A stretch of DNA of 64,000 nt. It comes from Pseudomonadota bacterium (lineage in GTDB: Bacteria > Pseudomonadota > Alphaproteobacteria > Rhizobiales > Devosiaceae). The notes below the pieces were generated by a model. The model ran no database searches, was not told the DNA's origin, and saw only the letters and a list, made by a program, of their open reading frames with translations. A program made the position numbers and the translations under genes. Below are positions 17,531 to 25,852 of the stretch, piece after piece. Positions within the stretch are counted from its first letter, which is position 1. Each line of letters begins with the position of its first letter. The DNA lies in NCBI GenBank assembly GCA_023391095.1, contig JAEWBN010000022.1, positions 186,001-250,000 on the forward strand, in the 5' to 3' direction.

Positions 17531-17564
17531 AAGATTGACGTCAATCTTGATCAATATGATCAAT
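17531..17564. promoter_or_regulatory. Candidate operator in divergent citrate-synthase promoter
   Basis: AAGATTGACGTCAATCTT at 17531-17548 is a perfect 18-bp palindrome. It is followed by two copies of tgatcaat (17548-17555 and 17557-17564) spaced by one base; ttgatcaa (17547-17554) is itself palindromic. The block lies in the 84-bp gap between the two divergent citrate-synthase-like genes, close to the start of the HTH-bearing paralog, which is the obvious candidate ligand. Confidence 0.7.
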
Positions 17565-17574
17565 ACGAGGCGCG

Positions 17575-18693
17575 ATGAGCTGGATTAGCGCGGAAGAGGC
17601 CCTGGCGCTCACAGGCACCAAGCCGCAGACCCTTTATGCGAATGTCAGCCGCGGCCGGATCGCGGCCCGCCCGGACCCCGCCGACCCACGGCGCAGCCAG
17701 TACCGGCATGCCGATGTGGAGCGCCTGAGCGCACGTGCACGTGGCCGTCGACCCGCAGAAGCGGTCGCCGCGGAAACCATTGCCTGGGGCGAGCCGGTGC
17801 TGGAAACGGCGATTTCGACGGTCAAGGCGGGGGAATTGCTGTATCGCGGGCAGAAGGCCGTTGCCCTGGCCGAATCGGCGACGCTGGAAAGCGTCGCGAG
17901 CCTGCTTTGGCAGCAGGATGGGCCAGCGGCGTTTTCGGGGCGCGGGCAGGCCCGACAGCCCGGCATGGGAGCCGCCTATCGTGCCATTGCCGATCTGGCC
18001 GCAACCGATATGCCCACCAGCGGGCGGGCGCGGCCTGTGCTGCTCCAGGATGCCGCCCGCGTGGTGTCACATCTGGCCGGCGCGCTGACGGCGCCGGGGG
18101 AGGCCGGGATGCATGAGCGGCTCGCAGCACGCTGGCAACGACCGGAGGCCGCAGACATCGTGCGGCGGGCCCTGGTGCTGCTGGCCGAGCACGAGCTCAA
18201 TGCCTCGACCTTTGCGGCGCGCGTGGCAGCGTCGACCGGTGCGCCGCTATCTGCGGCGGTGCTGGCGGGCCTTGCCGCCCTGTCGGGGCCATTGCATGGC
18301 AATGCCAGCCGGAGCCTTGCAGGCCTTGTGGCGCTGGCAGAGCGCGATGGGGCGGAAGCGGCAGTCATGAGCCAATTGCGGCAGGGCATGGCGCTCACCT
18401 GTTTTGGTCACCCGCTTTATCCCGATGGGGACGGTCGCGCCGGCGCCCTGCTTGGGGCCTTTGCGGTTCCGCCGCTCTTTGCCGACATCGCGGCGGCCGC
18501 CGAGCGGCTGAGCGGGGAAAAGCCGAATGTGGATTTTGCGCTGGCCGCCATGGTGGCCGCGTTTGACTTGCCCGAAGACGCGCCGCTCGAAATCTTTGCG
18601 CTGGCGCGCAGCGTGGGCTGGATCGCCCATGCGCTGGAACAGGCGGAAACAGGCGCCCTGATCCGGCCGCGGGCACGTTATGTCGGGGTCTAG
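17575..18693 (+). CDS. Citrate synthase-like protein with N-terminal HTH DNA-binding domain
   Basis: This 372-aa protein starts with a MerR/excisionase-like winged HTH (residues 1-55: SAEEALALTGTKPQTLYANV, then a basic turn and YRHADVERL), followed after a basic linker by a complete citrate synthase fold. The triad is intact: H206 in EHELNAST, H241 in GPLHGNA, D320 in PNVDFALA, with FGHPLYPDGDGRA and the C-terminal GALIRPRARYVG. It could be an enzyme that also represses the shared promoter, or a regulator that senses oxaloacetate/acyl-CoA through the enzyme fold. Both are inference. HTH-citrate-synthase architectures exist in databases, but I know of no described function. Confidence 0.87.
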   Translation: MSWISAEEALALTGTKPQTLYANVSRGRIAARPDPADPRRSQYRHADVERLSARARGRRPAEAVAAETIAWGEPVLETAISTVKAGELLYRGQKAVALAESATLESVASLLWQQDGPAAFSGRGQARQPGMGAAYRAIADLAATDMPTSGRARPVLLQDAARVVSHLAGALTAPGEAGMHERLAARWQRPEAADIVRRALVLLAEHELNASTFAARVAASTGAPLSAAVLAGLAALSGPLHGNASRSLAGLVALAERDGAEAAVMSQLRQGMALTCFGHPLYPDGDGRAGALLGAFAVPPLFADIAAAAERLSGEKPNVDFALAAMVAAFDLPEDAPLEIFALARSVGWIAHALEQAETGALIRPRARYVGV

Positions 18694-18706
18694 GAGCCCC
18701 CGCCGG

Positions 18707-18727
18707 CCTCCCCCTGGCAGGGGGAGG
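18707..18727. repeat. Short hairpin repeat between citrate-synthase gene and edd
   Basis: cctccccctg gcagggggagg forms a perfect-stem hairpin 13 bp after the citrate-synthase stop. The stem resembles the other dispersed intergenic hairpins in this window. It has no T-run, so intrinsic termination is uncertain. The remainder of 18694-18852 holds nothing I can identify. Confidence 0.5.
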
Positions 18728-18852
18728 AGACGCTGGGCGCCTCAATCCATGAGGTCCTCCGTCATGGCGGAGATCCACCGGCCATCTTGAGATGGGCCCC
18801 GGCTTGGCCGGGATGAAGGTTGGCGGCTCGGCGATATGCCCAGCCACACAAC

Positions 18853-20667
18853 CTACCCGAAAACGCTCGCGCCCTTGTCTGCGGCCCCCACGAGGCTGCG
18901 GAAGCCGGCGAAGAGTTCGCGACCCATGCCGAAATGCTGGGGGCGCAGGTCTTCGGTGGCCGGGGTGCGGGAGAAGAATTCCTTTTCATCACCCAGGAAG
19001 GTCAGCGTGCCCTCATTGGCGTCGAGGCGGATCATATCGCCGTCGCGAATCTTGGAGATCGGCCCGCCATCCTTGGCTTCCGGCGTCATGTGAATGGCGG
19101 CCGGCACCTTGCCAGATGCGCCGGACATGCGGCCGTCGGTCAGGAGCGCCACCTTGAAACCGCGATCCTGCAGGTTGGCGAGGGACGGCGTCAGCTTGTG
19201 CAATTCGGGCATGCCGAGCGCCTGTGGTCCCGAAAAGCGGACCACGGCGATGACGTCGCCATTGATTTCGCCGGACTTGAACGCGGCCTGCAGACCATCC
19301 TGACTATGGAAGACGCGGGCGGGAGCCTCGACGACGCGGTGCTCCGGCTTGACGGCCGAGACCTTGATGACCGAACGGCCGAGATTGCCCTTGAGCAGTT
19401 TCAGGCCCCCGGTGGGCTGGAAGGGCGCCTTGGTGCCGGTCAGGACCTTGGGCAGCGCGCTCTCTGCCGGTGCCTGTTCGAAGGCCAGCTCGTTTTCGAT
19501 CAGCTTGGCTTCGACGGTGTAGTTCGAGAGCCCCTGCCCCCAGACGGTCTTGACGTCTTCGTGGAGGTAGCCGTCGTTGAGCAGTTCCTTGATCAGGAAA
19601 CCCATGCCGCCAGCGGCGTGGAAATGGTTCACGTCGGCCACGCCATTGGGATAGACGCGGGCCAGAAGCGGGGTGGCGTCCGAAAGGTCGCTCATGTCGT
19701 CCCAGGTGATCTGGATACCGGCAGCGGCGGCCATGGCGATCAGGTGCATGGTATGGTTGGTGGAGCCGCCCGTGGCATGGAGGCCGACAAGACCGTTGAC
19801 GAAGGCCTTTTCGTCGAGCACGTGACCGATGGGGGTGTAGTTGTTCCCCTCCTTGGTCAGCGACAGGGCGCGGCGGGTCGCTTCACGGGTCAGGGCATCA
19901 CGCAGCGGCGTACCGGGATTGACGAAGCTGGCGCCCGGCAGGTGCAGGCCCATGATTTCCATGAGCATCTGGTTGGAATTGGCGGTGCCATAGAAGGTGC
20001 AGGTGCCGGCCGAATGGTAGGACTTGGACTCGGCTTCGAGCAGTTCGGCGCGGCCGACCTTGCCTTCCATATAGAGCTGGCGGACCTTGGACTTTTCATC
20101 ATTGGGCAAGCCGGAGGGCATGGGGCCGGCGGGAATGAAGACGGCGGGCAGATGGCCGAAGGCCAGCGCGCCGATGACGAGGCCGGGCACGATCTTGTCG
20201 CAGATGCCGAGATAAACGGCGGCGTCGAACATGTTGTGGCTGAGCGAAATGGCCGTCGCCATGGCGATCACATCGCGGGAGAACAGGCTGAGGTCCATGC
20301 CCGGCTGGCCCTGGGTGACGCCGTCGCACATGGCCGGGACGCCGCCCGCCACCTGCGCCGTCGCGCCGATCTCGCGGGCCGCTTCCTTGATGATTTCGGG
20401 ATAGAACTGGTACGGCTGATGGGCCGAGAGCATGTCGTTGTAGGACGTGACAATGCCCAGGTTCAGCGTCTTGTTGCCGGCCAGTGCCGCCTTTTCGGCC
20501 GGGGAGCAGGCGGCAAAGCCGTGGGCGAGGTTGCCGCAGGACAGCGCGCTGCGATAAACGCCCTGCTCCTTGGCCGCATCGAGGCGGTTGAGATAGTCGC
20601 GGCGGGTGTCGCGGCTGCGCGCGGCAATGCGATCGGTCACGTCCTGGATGGCCTGACGGACAGTCAT
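18853..20667 (-). CDS. edd: Phosphogluconate dehydratase Edd
   Basis: An Fe-S dehydratase of the IlvD/Edd family that converts 6-phosphogluconate to KDPG, the committed Entner-Doudoroff step. Family marks: NLGIVTSYNDMLSAHQPYQ near residue 68, MCDGVTQGQPGMDLSLFSRD near 113-132, ICDKIVPG near 155, CTFYGTANSNQM near 221-232, and LTDGRMSGASGKVPAA near 513. Cluster-ligand Cys residues are present in these motifs. At 604 aa it is the usual length. It is the distal gene of the kinase-zwf-pgl-edd operon; a 121-bp gap precedes it, and ggag lies 9 nt before its ATG. Confidence 0.95.
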   Translation of the reverse strand: MTVRQAIQDVTDRIAARSRDTRRDYLNRLDAAKEQGVYRSALSCGNLAHGFAACSPAEKAALAGNKTLNLGIVTSYNDMLSAHQPYQFYPEIIKEAAREIGATAQVAGGVPAMCDGVTQGQPGMDLSLFSRDVIAMATAISLSHNMFDAAVYLGICDKIVPGLVIGALAFGHLPAVFIPAGPMPSGLPNDEKSKVRQLYMEGKVGRAELLEAESKSYHSAGTCTFYGTANSNQMLMEIMGLHLPGASFVNPGTPLRDALTREATRRALSLTKEGNNYTPIGHVLDEKAFVNGLVGLHATGGSTNHTMHLIAMAAAAGIQITWDDMSDLSDATPLLARVYPNGVADVNHFHAAGGMGFLIKELLNDGYLHEDVKTVWGQGLSNYTVEAKLIENELAFEQAPAESALPKVLTGTKAPFQPTGGLKLLKGNLGRSVIKVSAVKPEHRVVEAPARVFHSQDGLQAAFKSGEINGDVIAVVRFSGPQALGMPELHKLTPSLANLQDRGFKVALLTDGRMSGASGKVPAAIHMTPEAKDGGPISKIRDGDMIRLDANEGTLTFLGDEKEFFSRTPATEDLRPQHFGMGRELFAGFRSLVGAADKGASVFG

Positions 20668-20788
20668 ATTCTCGGCTCCATAGCTCGCAAGGACGCGCCA
20701 AAGGGGGGCCGCTGGCGCGGGAGACCTTGCATGTCAAACTGGCGGACCGTGGCGGCCAGGGCGGTCGATTGGGGACCGCCCCAGGGGC

Positions 20789-21484
20789 TTACGGAGACCA
20801 GTATACTGAAATCGGCGCGCCCGAGCGCAGCACGGCACGGACCGGCATGTCCTCGACCGGTCCATCGCCCAGGGCCTTGTCGAGCACCGAGGCTTTCTCT
20901 TCCCCTTCGATATGGAGATAGAGACCGTCGGTCTCAAGCAGGCGCGGCAGCGTAAAGGTGACGCGGGGCTCGCCGGCACCCGGCGCGCGGATGGCCAGCG
21001 CCGGACCTTCGGCGCTCAGCGCCTCGGCCAGCGTGTCGCCGCCGGGGAAAAAGCTTGCCGTGTGCCCGTCATTGCCCATCCCCAGAATGACAGCGGCAAA
21101 GGGCTTGGGCAGATCGGCCAGGAGCGCATTGGTCTTGGCGATCTGGGTGGCGTCGGGCTCGCTGCCCCCGGAATAGAGGGGGAAGAACCTGGCCACGGCG
21201 GCCGGGCCCTGAAGCATCTTCTCGTTGACGAGGCCGGCATTGGAGCGCTCGGAGGTTTCATCGACCCAGCGTTCGTCCACCAGGGTGACGATCACCTTGT
21301 CCCACTCGATGTCCTTGGTCTTGCCCAGGGCCTGGAAGAAACGGCCGGGGGTCGAGCCGCCGCTGACCGCGATGGCGGCAGCGCCGCGCGTCGCGATGGC
21401 GCTGCGGATGCGGTCGGCAACGGATTCGGCGAGTTCCTTGGCCAGGGTCGGCCGATCGGCAAAGCTGCGGCGGTCGATGCTCAT
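20789..21484 (-). CDS. pgl: 6-phosphogluconolactonase
   Basis: This enzyme hydrolyses 6-phosphogluconolactone to 6-phosphogluconate, between Zwf and Edd. Its 231 aa include AIAVSGGSTPGRFFQAL near residue 38, VTLVDERWVDETSERSNAGL near 65-84 and the signature GMGNDGHTASFFPG near 136-149. The ATG overlaps the zwf stop by 4 bp (ATGA), indicating translational coupling. Confidence 0.94.
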   Translation of the reverse strand: MSIDRRSFADRPTLAKELAESVADRIRSAIATRGAAAIAVSGGSTPGRFFQALGKTKDIEWDKVIVTLVDERWVDETSERSNAGLVNEKMLQGPAAVARFFPLYSGGSEPDATQIAKTNALLADLPKPFAAVILGMGNDGHTASFFPGGDTLAEALSAEGPALAIRAPGAGEPRVTFTLPRLLETDGLYLHIEGEEKASVLDKALGDGPVEDMPVRAVLRSGAPISVYWSP

Positions 21485-22965
21485 GCCTGCGGCCCCTCAT
21501 ACCAGGTGCGGCCATCGCGCTCGATCAGCGCCACGGCGCCGCTCGGACCCCAGGTGCCGGCGGTGTAGGTCTGCGGCGGCTCGGACGAGCGATCCCAGGC
21601 CTCGCGGATGGGATCGACCCACATCCAGGCCGCTTCCAGCTCGTCGCGGCGCATGAAGAGGGTCTGGCTGCCGCGGATCACGTCCATCAGGAGGCGCTCA
21701 TAGGCTTCCGGAGTGCGTTCGGAGAAGGTCTCAGCAAAGGAAAGGTTGAGCGGCACTTCGCGCAGGCGCATGCCACCGGGACCGGGGTCCTTGATCATCA
21801 GCATGAGCTTGACGCCTTCGTCCGGCTGCAGGCGGATGATGAGCTTGTTGGGCTTGGGCGCGCCTTCGGCATGGTCGAAGATGGAATGCGGGATGGGCTT
21901 GAACTGGATGCAGATTTCCGAGACGCGCTCGGCCATGCGCTTGCCGGTGCGCAGGTAGAAGGGCACGCCGGCCCAGCGCCAGTTCTCGATTTCCGCCTTC
22001 ATGGCCACGAAGGTCTCGGTGCGGCTGCCCTTCTTTTCCTCGGGCAGTTCGTCCTGGTAGGAGGCGACGGCCGCGGTCTCGGACTTGACGCCGCGGTACT
22101 GGCCCCGAACGGTCTTGCCGGCGACATCGCCATTGGTGATCGGCCGGAGGGCGCGCAGCACCTTGAGCTTTTCGTCGCGCAGGGCATTGGCATCGTCCGA
22201 TGCGGGCGGCTCCATGGCCACAAGGCAGAGCAGCTGCAGCATGTGGTTCTGGATCATGTCGCGCAGGGCGCCGCTCTCGTCATAATAGCCGCGCGTGCCG
22301 GCGCCGACGCTTTCGGCCACGGTCAGTTGCACGTGGTCGATATGGGCCGAGTTCCAGACGGGCTCGAAAAGCGTGTTGGCAAAGCGCAGGGCCAGGAGGT
22401 TCTGCACCGTCTCTTTGCCCAGATAGTGGTCGATGCGGTAGACCTGATCTTCCTTGAAGATCTTGGCGACACCGTCATTGATCTCTTGGCTGGAGGCCAG
22501 GTCGTGGCCCAGCGGCTTTTCGATGACGACGCGGGCGTCGCGGCGATAAAGCTTCTTGGCGTGGAGATATTCGGCGATGGGTTCGAAGAGGTCCGGCGCC
22601 ACCGCGAGGTAGAAGGCGCGGATGATCTTGGGATCGTTGCGCAGGGCCTTGGAGAGATCCCCCGATTCATCGGGCTTGCTGGCATCGACGGGCACATAGG
22701 TGCAGATCTTGACGAACTCGTCGATGACGCCGGCGTCCTGGTAGTCCTTTTCGACGAACTGGGCGAGGGCATCGCGCACCAGCGTCTGGAAATCGGCTTC
22801 GCTCAGCTTGGTGCGCGAGGCGCCGATGATGCGGCTCTGTGTATCGAACTGGCCATCGAGGAAGCGGTGATAGAGCGCCGGCAGCAGCTTGCGCTTGGTC
22901 AGGTCGCCCGTGGCGCCGAACACCACATAGTCGAAAGGCTGGACGGGAATGATGCGACTGGACAA
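21481..22965 (-). CDS. zwf: Glucose-6-phosphate 1-dehydrogenase
   Basis: A 494-aa NAD(P)-dependent enzyme oxidising glucose-6-phosphate to the lactone. Visible are the N-terminal nucleotide-binding FGATGDLTKRKLLPALY and the substrate-binding active-site motif RIDHYLGKE near residue 177, followed by VQNLLALRFAN. The C-terminal region (GTWGPSGAVALIERDGRTWY) is also typical. It lies 12 bp downstream of the kinase gene and overlaps pgl by 4 bp, so it is in the middle of an ED operon. Confidence 0.95.
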   Translation of the reverse strand: MSSRIIPVQPFDYVVFGATGDLTKRKLLPALYHRFLDGQFDTQSRIIGASRTKLSEADFQTLVRDALAQFVEKDYQDAGVIDEFVKICTYVPVDASKPDESGDLSKALRNDPKIIRAFYLAVAPDLFEPIAEYLHAKKLYRRDARVVIEKPLGHDLASSQEINDGVAKIFKEDQVYRIDHYLGKETVQNLLALRFANTLFEPVWNSAHIDHVQLTVAESVGAGTRGYYDESGALRDMIQNHMLQLLCLVAMEPPASDDANALRDEKLKVLRALRPITNGDVAGKTVRGQYRGVKSETAAVASYQDELPEEKKGSRTETFVAMKAEIENWRWAGVPFYLRTGKRMAERVSEICIQFKPIPHSIFDHAEGAPKPNKLIIRLQPDEGVKLMLMIKDPGPGGMRLREVPLNLSFAETFSERTPEAYERLLMDVIRGSQTLFMRRDELEAAWMWVDPIREAWDRSSEPPQTYTAGTWGPSGAVALIERDGRTWYEGPQA

Positions 22966-22977
22966 GGGCTCTAGTCC

Positions 22978-23922
22978 TTAATTCGAGGCGAAGTTCTGGC
23001 GGGCGAGAATGACCGCGCCGTGGAGAGGTTCGTATTTCGGCAGGGCGACAAAGTCACCATAGTGGCTTTGCAGCACCGGAAAGAGGCGTTGGCCCAGCCC
23101 GCCGACAATGGCCATGACACCGGCGCCGTGAGATTTGAACCAGCGCACATAGTTGTCGACATAGCCCAGCTGGATGGCGAGCATCTTGTCGGCCACCGGA
23201 TCACCCTTTTCCATATAGTCAAAAAGGATGTGCATGAGCTTGCCATATTCGCCCGGGGCGCGACCGATCAGCGCCTGATCCTCCGCCCCTTCATTGCCGG
23301 TGAGGCTGAGGCCGAGATCGGTGGTGAAGGACCAGGTCATGGCGGCCTGATTGTCGCCGCCCAGCGCCGCGATCACCGCCTTGGTCAACGGCGATGCCTC
23401 GACAAGGCCATCCTGGGCCTCGACGGCGTAGCGGGCGAGCTCGCGGCCAAGAATGGCGCCGCTCATCTGATCGCCGATATGGAAGCCCCAGCCGCCGGCT
23501 TGGTAGCGCTTGCCATTGACGATGGACATGGCGGCAGAGCCGGTGCCGATGATGACCACCCCACCCTCTTGCCCGCCCAGCGCGCCGGCATGGGCAATGT
23601 CGATATCGTCGTAGACCTTGACGCCGGCAAAGGGCCAGGCGCGTGCGGCAAAGGCGTCGCGCGCCGAATCCATGCGGCCGCCCGCCATGCCGAAACAGGC
23701 ATACGTGTTGGCGGTTTCGGCGTAATCGATGCCCGCCTCGGCAAAGACATCGCGGGTGCCATCCATGATGGCCTTGTAGGCCGGATCACCACCATCGATC
23801 TGGAGATTGGAGCGGCCGTTCTTGACTTCGGCGAGCGTCTCGAGCTGGTCATTGGCCAGTCGGACACGGCAATTGGTGCCACCACCATCTACGCCAAGAA
23901 AATATCGCGGCACGAAAGGCAT
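22978..23922 (-). CDS. BadF/BadG-type sugar (N-acetylglucosamine/glucosamine-like) kinase
   Basis: A protein of about 314 aa in the ASKHA kinase superfamily: the phosphate-1 loop FLGVDGGGTNCRVRLAN at the N-terminus, YDDIDIAHAGALGG, the adenosine motif VVIIGTGSAAM near 124-134, GGWGFHIGDQMSG near 145 and IVGGLGQRLFPV near 276. This matches the BadF/BcrA/NAGK group rather than ROK or Glk glucokinases. Position at the head of zwf-pgl-edd suggests it feeds a hexose into the ED route. The substrate (glucose, glucosamine or N-acetylglucosamine) is not decided. The ATG at 23922 has GGAG directly adjacent; a GTG at 23916 has the same GGAG 9 nt upstream and may be the true start. Confidence 0.8.
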   Translation of the reverse strand: MPFVPRYFLGVDGGGTNCRVRLANDQLETLAEVKNGRSNLQIDGGDPAYKAIMDGTRDVFAEAGIDYAETANTYACFGMAGGRMDSARDAFAARAWPFAGVKVYDDIDIAHAGALGGQEGGVVIIGTGSAAMSIVNGKRYQAGGWGFHIGDQMSGAILGRELARYAVEAQDGLVEASPLTKAVIAALGGDNQAAMTWSFTTDLGLSLTGNEGAEDQALIGRAPGEYGKLMHILFDYMEKGDPVADKMLAIQLGYVDNYVRWFKSHGAGVMAIVGGLGQRLFPVLQSHYGDFVALPKYEPLHGAVILARQNFASN

Positions 23923-24282
23923 CTCCGTGAACTGGGACACGGGCCAAAGCGGATCAACGGGCCGAGCCCTGCTCCCGCCAGTCCCGATCATAGGGGCATT
24001 TTCGCGGCGGACCATAATGCGAAAGCTGCTAAGACGAAAGTAGCATATGGCAGAAATCGCAGTGTCCAGCGCAGGCCGTGCATAGCTCATTTGCACAGGG
24101 TTTGGATATAGCCGGCCGCGCTCGCCGCGCGATCACCTTTGCGGGATGCCCCATCAAGATCAATGACTTGGCACAAGGCAGCCTCCCGGTCGGAATGCTT
24201 CTGAAAATCGTTTGCAAATACAATGACTTGTGAGACCCCTCGATTGGGGCTAAGGCGCGGGTGAATACCCTGGGAGCCCTCC
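23923..24282. other. Divergent intergenic region, kinase operon / CDF transporter
   Basis: This 360-bp gap must contain promoters for the ED operon (minus) and the CDF transporter (plus). I see no gene on either strand. A 10-bp direct repeat, caatgacttg, occurs at 24161-24170 and 24221-24230. It is the only structure I noticed and may be chance. Confidence 0.5.
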
Positions 24283-25176
24283 ATGGCCACGAACAAGACC
24301 TTCGCAATCGCGCTGGCCAGCCTTGGCGTTGGCGCGGTCGTGCTCGCGCTCAAGGGGCTGGCCTGGTGGCTGACCGGCTCGGTGGCGCTTTATTCGGACG
24401 CGCTGGAATCGGTGGTCAATGTGGTGACGGCGGGCACGACGCTTGTGGCGGTGCACCTGTCGCAGCGCCCCGCCGACGAAAAACTGCCCTATGGCTATCA
24501 GAAGGCGGAATATTTCTCGGCGGTGATCGTGGGCGTCATGATCATCGTGGCGGCGCTGCTGATCCTGCGCGAGGCCTATGGCGGGTTCTTTGCCCCGAGC
24601 CTGCCCGAGGCGCCCCTCGAGGGCATGGGGATCAGCCTTGTGGCCACCGGCATCAACGCGGTCTGGGCCTTTGTGCTGATCCGCCACGGACGGCAGGTGC
24701 GCTCGCCCGCCGTGGAGGCGGACGGCAAACACCTGATGACCGACGTGGTTTCGACCGGCGGCGTGCTGGCCGGTCTGGCGCTGGTCTATCTCACCGGCTG
24801 GGCGCAACTGGACGCTATCCTGGCCGCGCTGGTGGCGCTCAACATCCTGTGGTCCGGCTGGGGCGTGGTGCGGGCCAGCGTGGGTGGGCTCATGGACGTG
24901 GCCGTGTCGCCCGATACCCAGAAGGTGATCCGCGACGTCATTGCCAACAATGCGGAAGGCGCCATCGAGGCGCATGACATCCGCACGCGGCAGGCCGGCA
25001 AGCTGGTCTTCATCGACTTTCATCTTGTCGTGCCCGGCACGATGAGCGTGGACGAGGCCCATACGATCTGCGACGGCATCGAGGCGCGGCTGAAGCAGGC
25101 CGTGCGGGATGCGCAGATCACCATTCATGTGGAGCCGGAGGCCAAGGCCAAGCACTCGGGCATCGTGGTGCTCTAG
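24283..25176 (+). CDS. Cation diffusion facilitator family transporter
   Basis: A 297-aa inner-membrane metal/proton antiporter. The transmembrane site motif SDALESVVNVV near residues 37-47 (DxxxD type) and the HLMTDVVST motif near 148-156 (HxxxD) are the paired metal ligands of CDF proteins. Five to six hydrophobic helices are followed by a cytoplasmic C-terminal domain ending near IHVEPEAKAKHSG. Zn2+, Fe2+ or Mn2+ export is possible; the HxxxD plus DxxxD arrangement does not settle it. The ATG follows gggag at 24271-24275. Confidence 0.9.
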   Translation: MATNKTFAIALASLGVGAVVLALKGLAWWLTGSVALYSDALESVVNVVTAGTTLVAVHLSQRPADEKLPYGYQKAEYFSAVIVGVMIIVAALLILREAYGGFFAPSLPEAPLEGMGISLVATGINAVWAFVLIRHGRQVRSPAVEADGKHLMTDVVSTGGVLAGLALVYLTGWAQLDAILAALVALNILWSGWGVVRASVGGLMDVAVSPDTQKVIRDVIANNAEGAIEAHDIRTRQAGKLVFIDFHLVVPGTMSVDEAHTICDGIEARLKQAVRDAQITIHVEPEAKAKHSGIVVL

Positions 25177-25215
25177 GCGCTGGCCTTGCGCGTAGCCTGA
25201 TGGCAGACTCGCGCC

Positions 25216-25692
25216 ATGCGATTTGCCCTCGTCCTGATCCTCAGCCTTTGCACCCTGCCCGCCCTGGCGCAGGTCTGGTCACATTATCCCAATGCGCGCT
25301 TCGGCTATTCGGTGGACATTCCGCCCGGCTTTGTCGGCGAGGGCGAAAGCGGCAATGGCGACGGGCAGATCTTCTATCTGCCCAATGGCCTGCAGGACCT
25401 GCGCGTGTGGGGTGGACTGCTCGGCGTGACGGCAGAGACGTTTCCGGCCGAGGCCGCGGCGCGGATGACGCGGGACATCAACGAAGGCTGGGCCATCACC
25501 TATCAGGCCGGCACGCCGCAATGGGCCGTATGGTCGGGCGCGCGGGGCGGGTATGCTCTTTACCAGCGGATGATCCTGCTCTGCGACGGACAAAGCTATG
25601 CGGCGTTCCGGCTGACGCATCCGGCGGCCGATACCGGGCGGATGCATGCGGTGGTGGAGGGGCTGGCGCGGTCGCTGCGGCCGGAGTGTTGA
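25216..25692 (+). CDS. Hypothetical secreted protein
   Basis: A 158-aa protein with a clear Sec signal peptide (MRFALVLILSLCTLPALA, cleavage likely before Q19) and a mature domain starting WSHYPNARFGYSVDIPPGF, a pattern common in small periplasmic proteins that resemble PsbP/MOG1-like domains. One Cys occurs mid-protein and one at the C-terminus. I do not recognise the family or function. It is downstream of the CDF transporter by 39 bp and could share its transcript. Confidence 0.75.
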   Translation: MRFALVLILSLCTLPALAQVWSHYPNARFGYSVDIPPGFVGEGESGNGDGQIFYLPNGLQDLRVWGGLLGVTAETFPAEAAARMTRDINEGWAITYQAGTPQWAVWSGARGGYALYQRMILLCDGQSYAAFRLTHPAADTGRMHAVVEGLARSLRPEC

Positions 25693-25757
25693 GAGTCAGA
25701 GTAGGCTCGGATTCGGCCTGGCAGGAGGGGTGCGGAGCACTCTGACTCCAATAGCGT

Positions 25758-25838
25758 CGCACCCCCTCCGAGCTGCGCTAGGCCCGTTGGGCCAAGCTAC
25801 GCTTGCCTCCCCCGTCAAGGGGGAGGTGTGGGCCGGTG
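25758..25838. repeat. Dispersed palindromic intergenic repeat
   Basis: The unit runs from gcaccccctccgagctgcgc to ggaggtgtgggcc, with two inner hairpins (ggcccgttgggcc near 25781 and the cctccccc/gggggagg stem at 25806-25826). Its 23-bp core at 25806-25828 is identical to the one at 57890-57912. The two sites are in separate intergenic gaps 32 kb apart. Confidence 0.7.
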
Positions 25839-25852
25839 GTTGCGGGTGGATC

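Noticed and set aside
18820..20955. A 711-residue plus-strand frame across edd.
   Set aside because: It is antisense to edd, whose motifs are complete, and has no domain signature.
24161..24230. Direct repeat caatgacttg twice, 60 bp apart, as an operator.
   Set aside because: Only 10 bp, not palindromic and no linked regulator; chance cannot be excluded.
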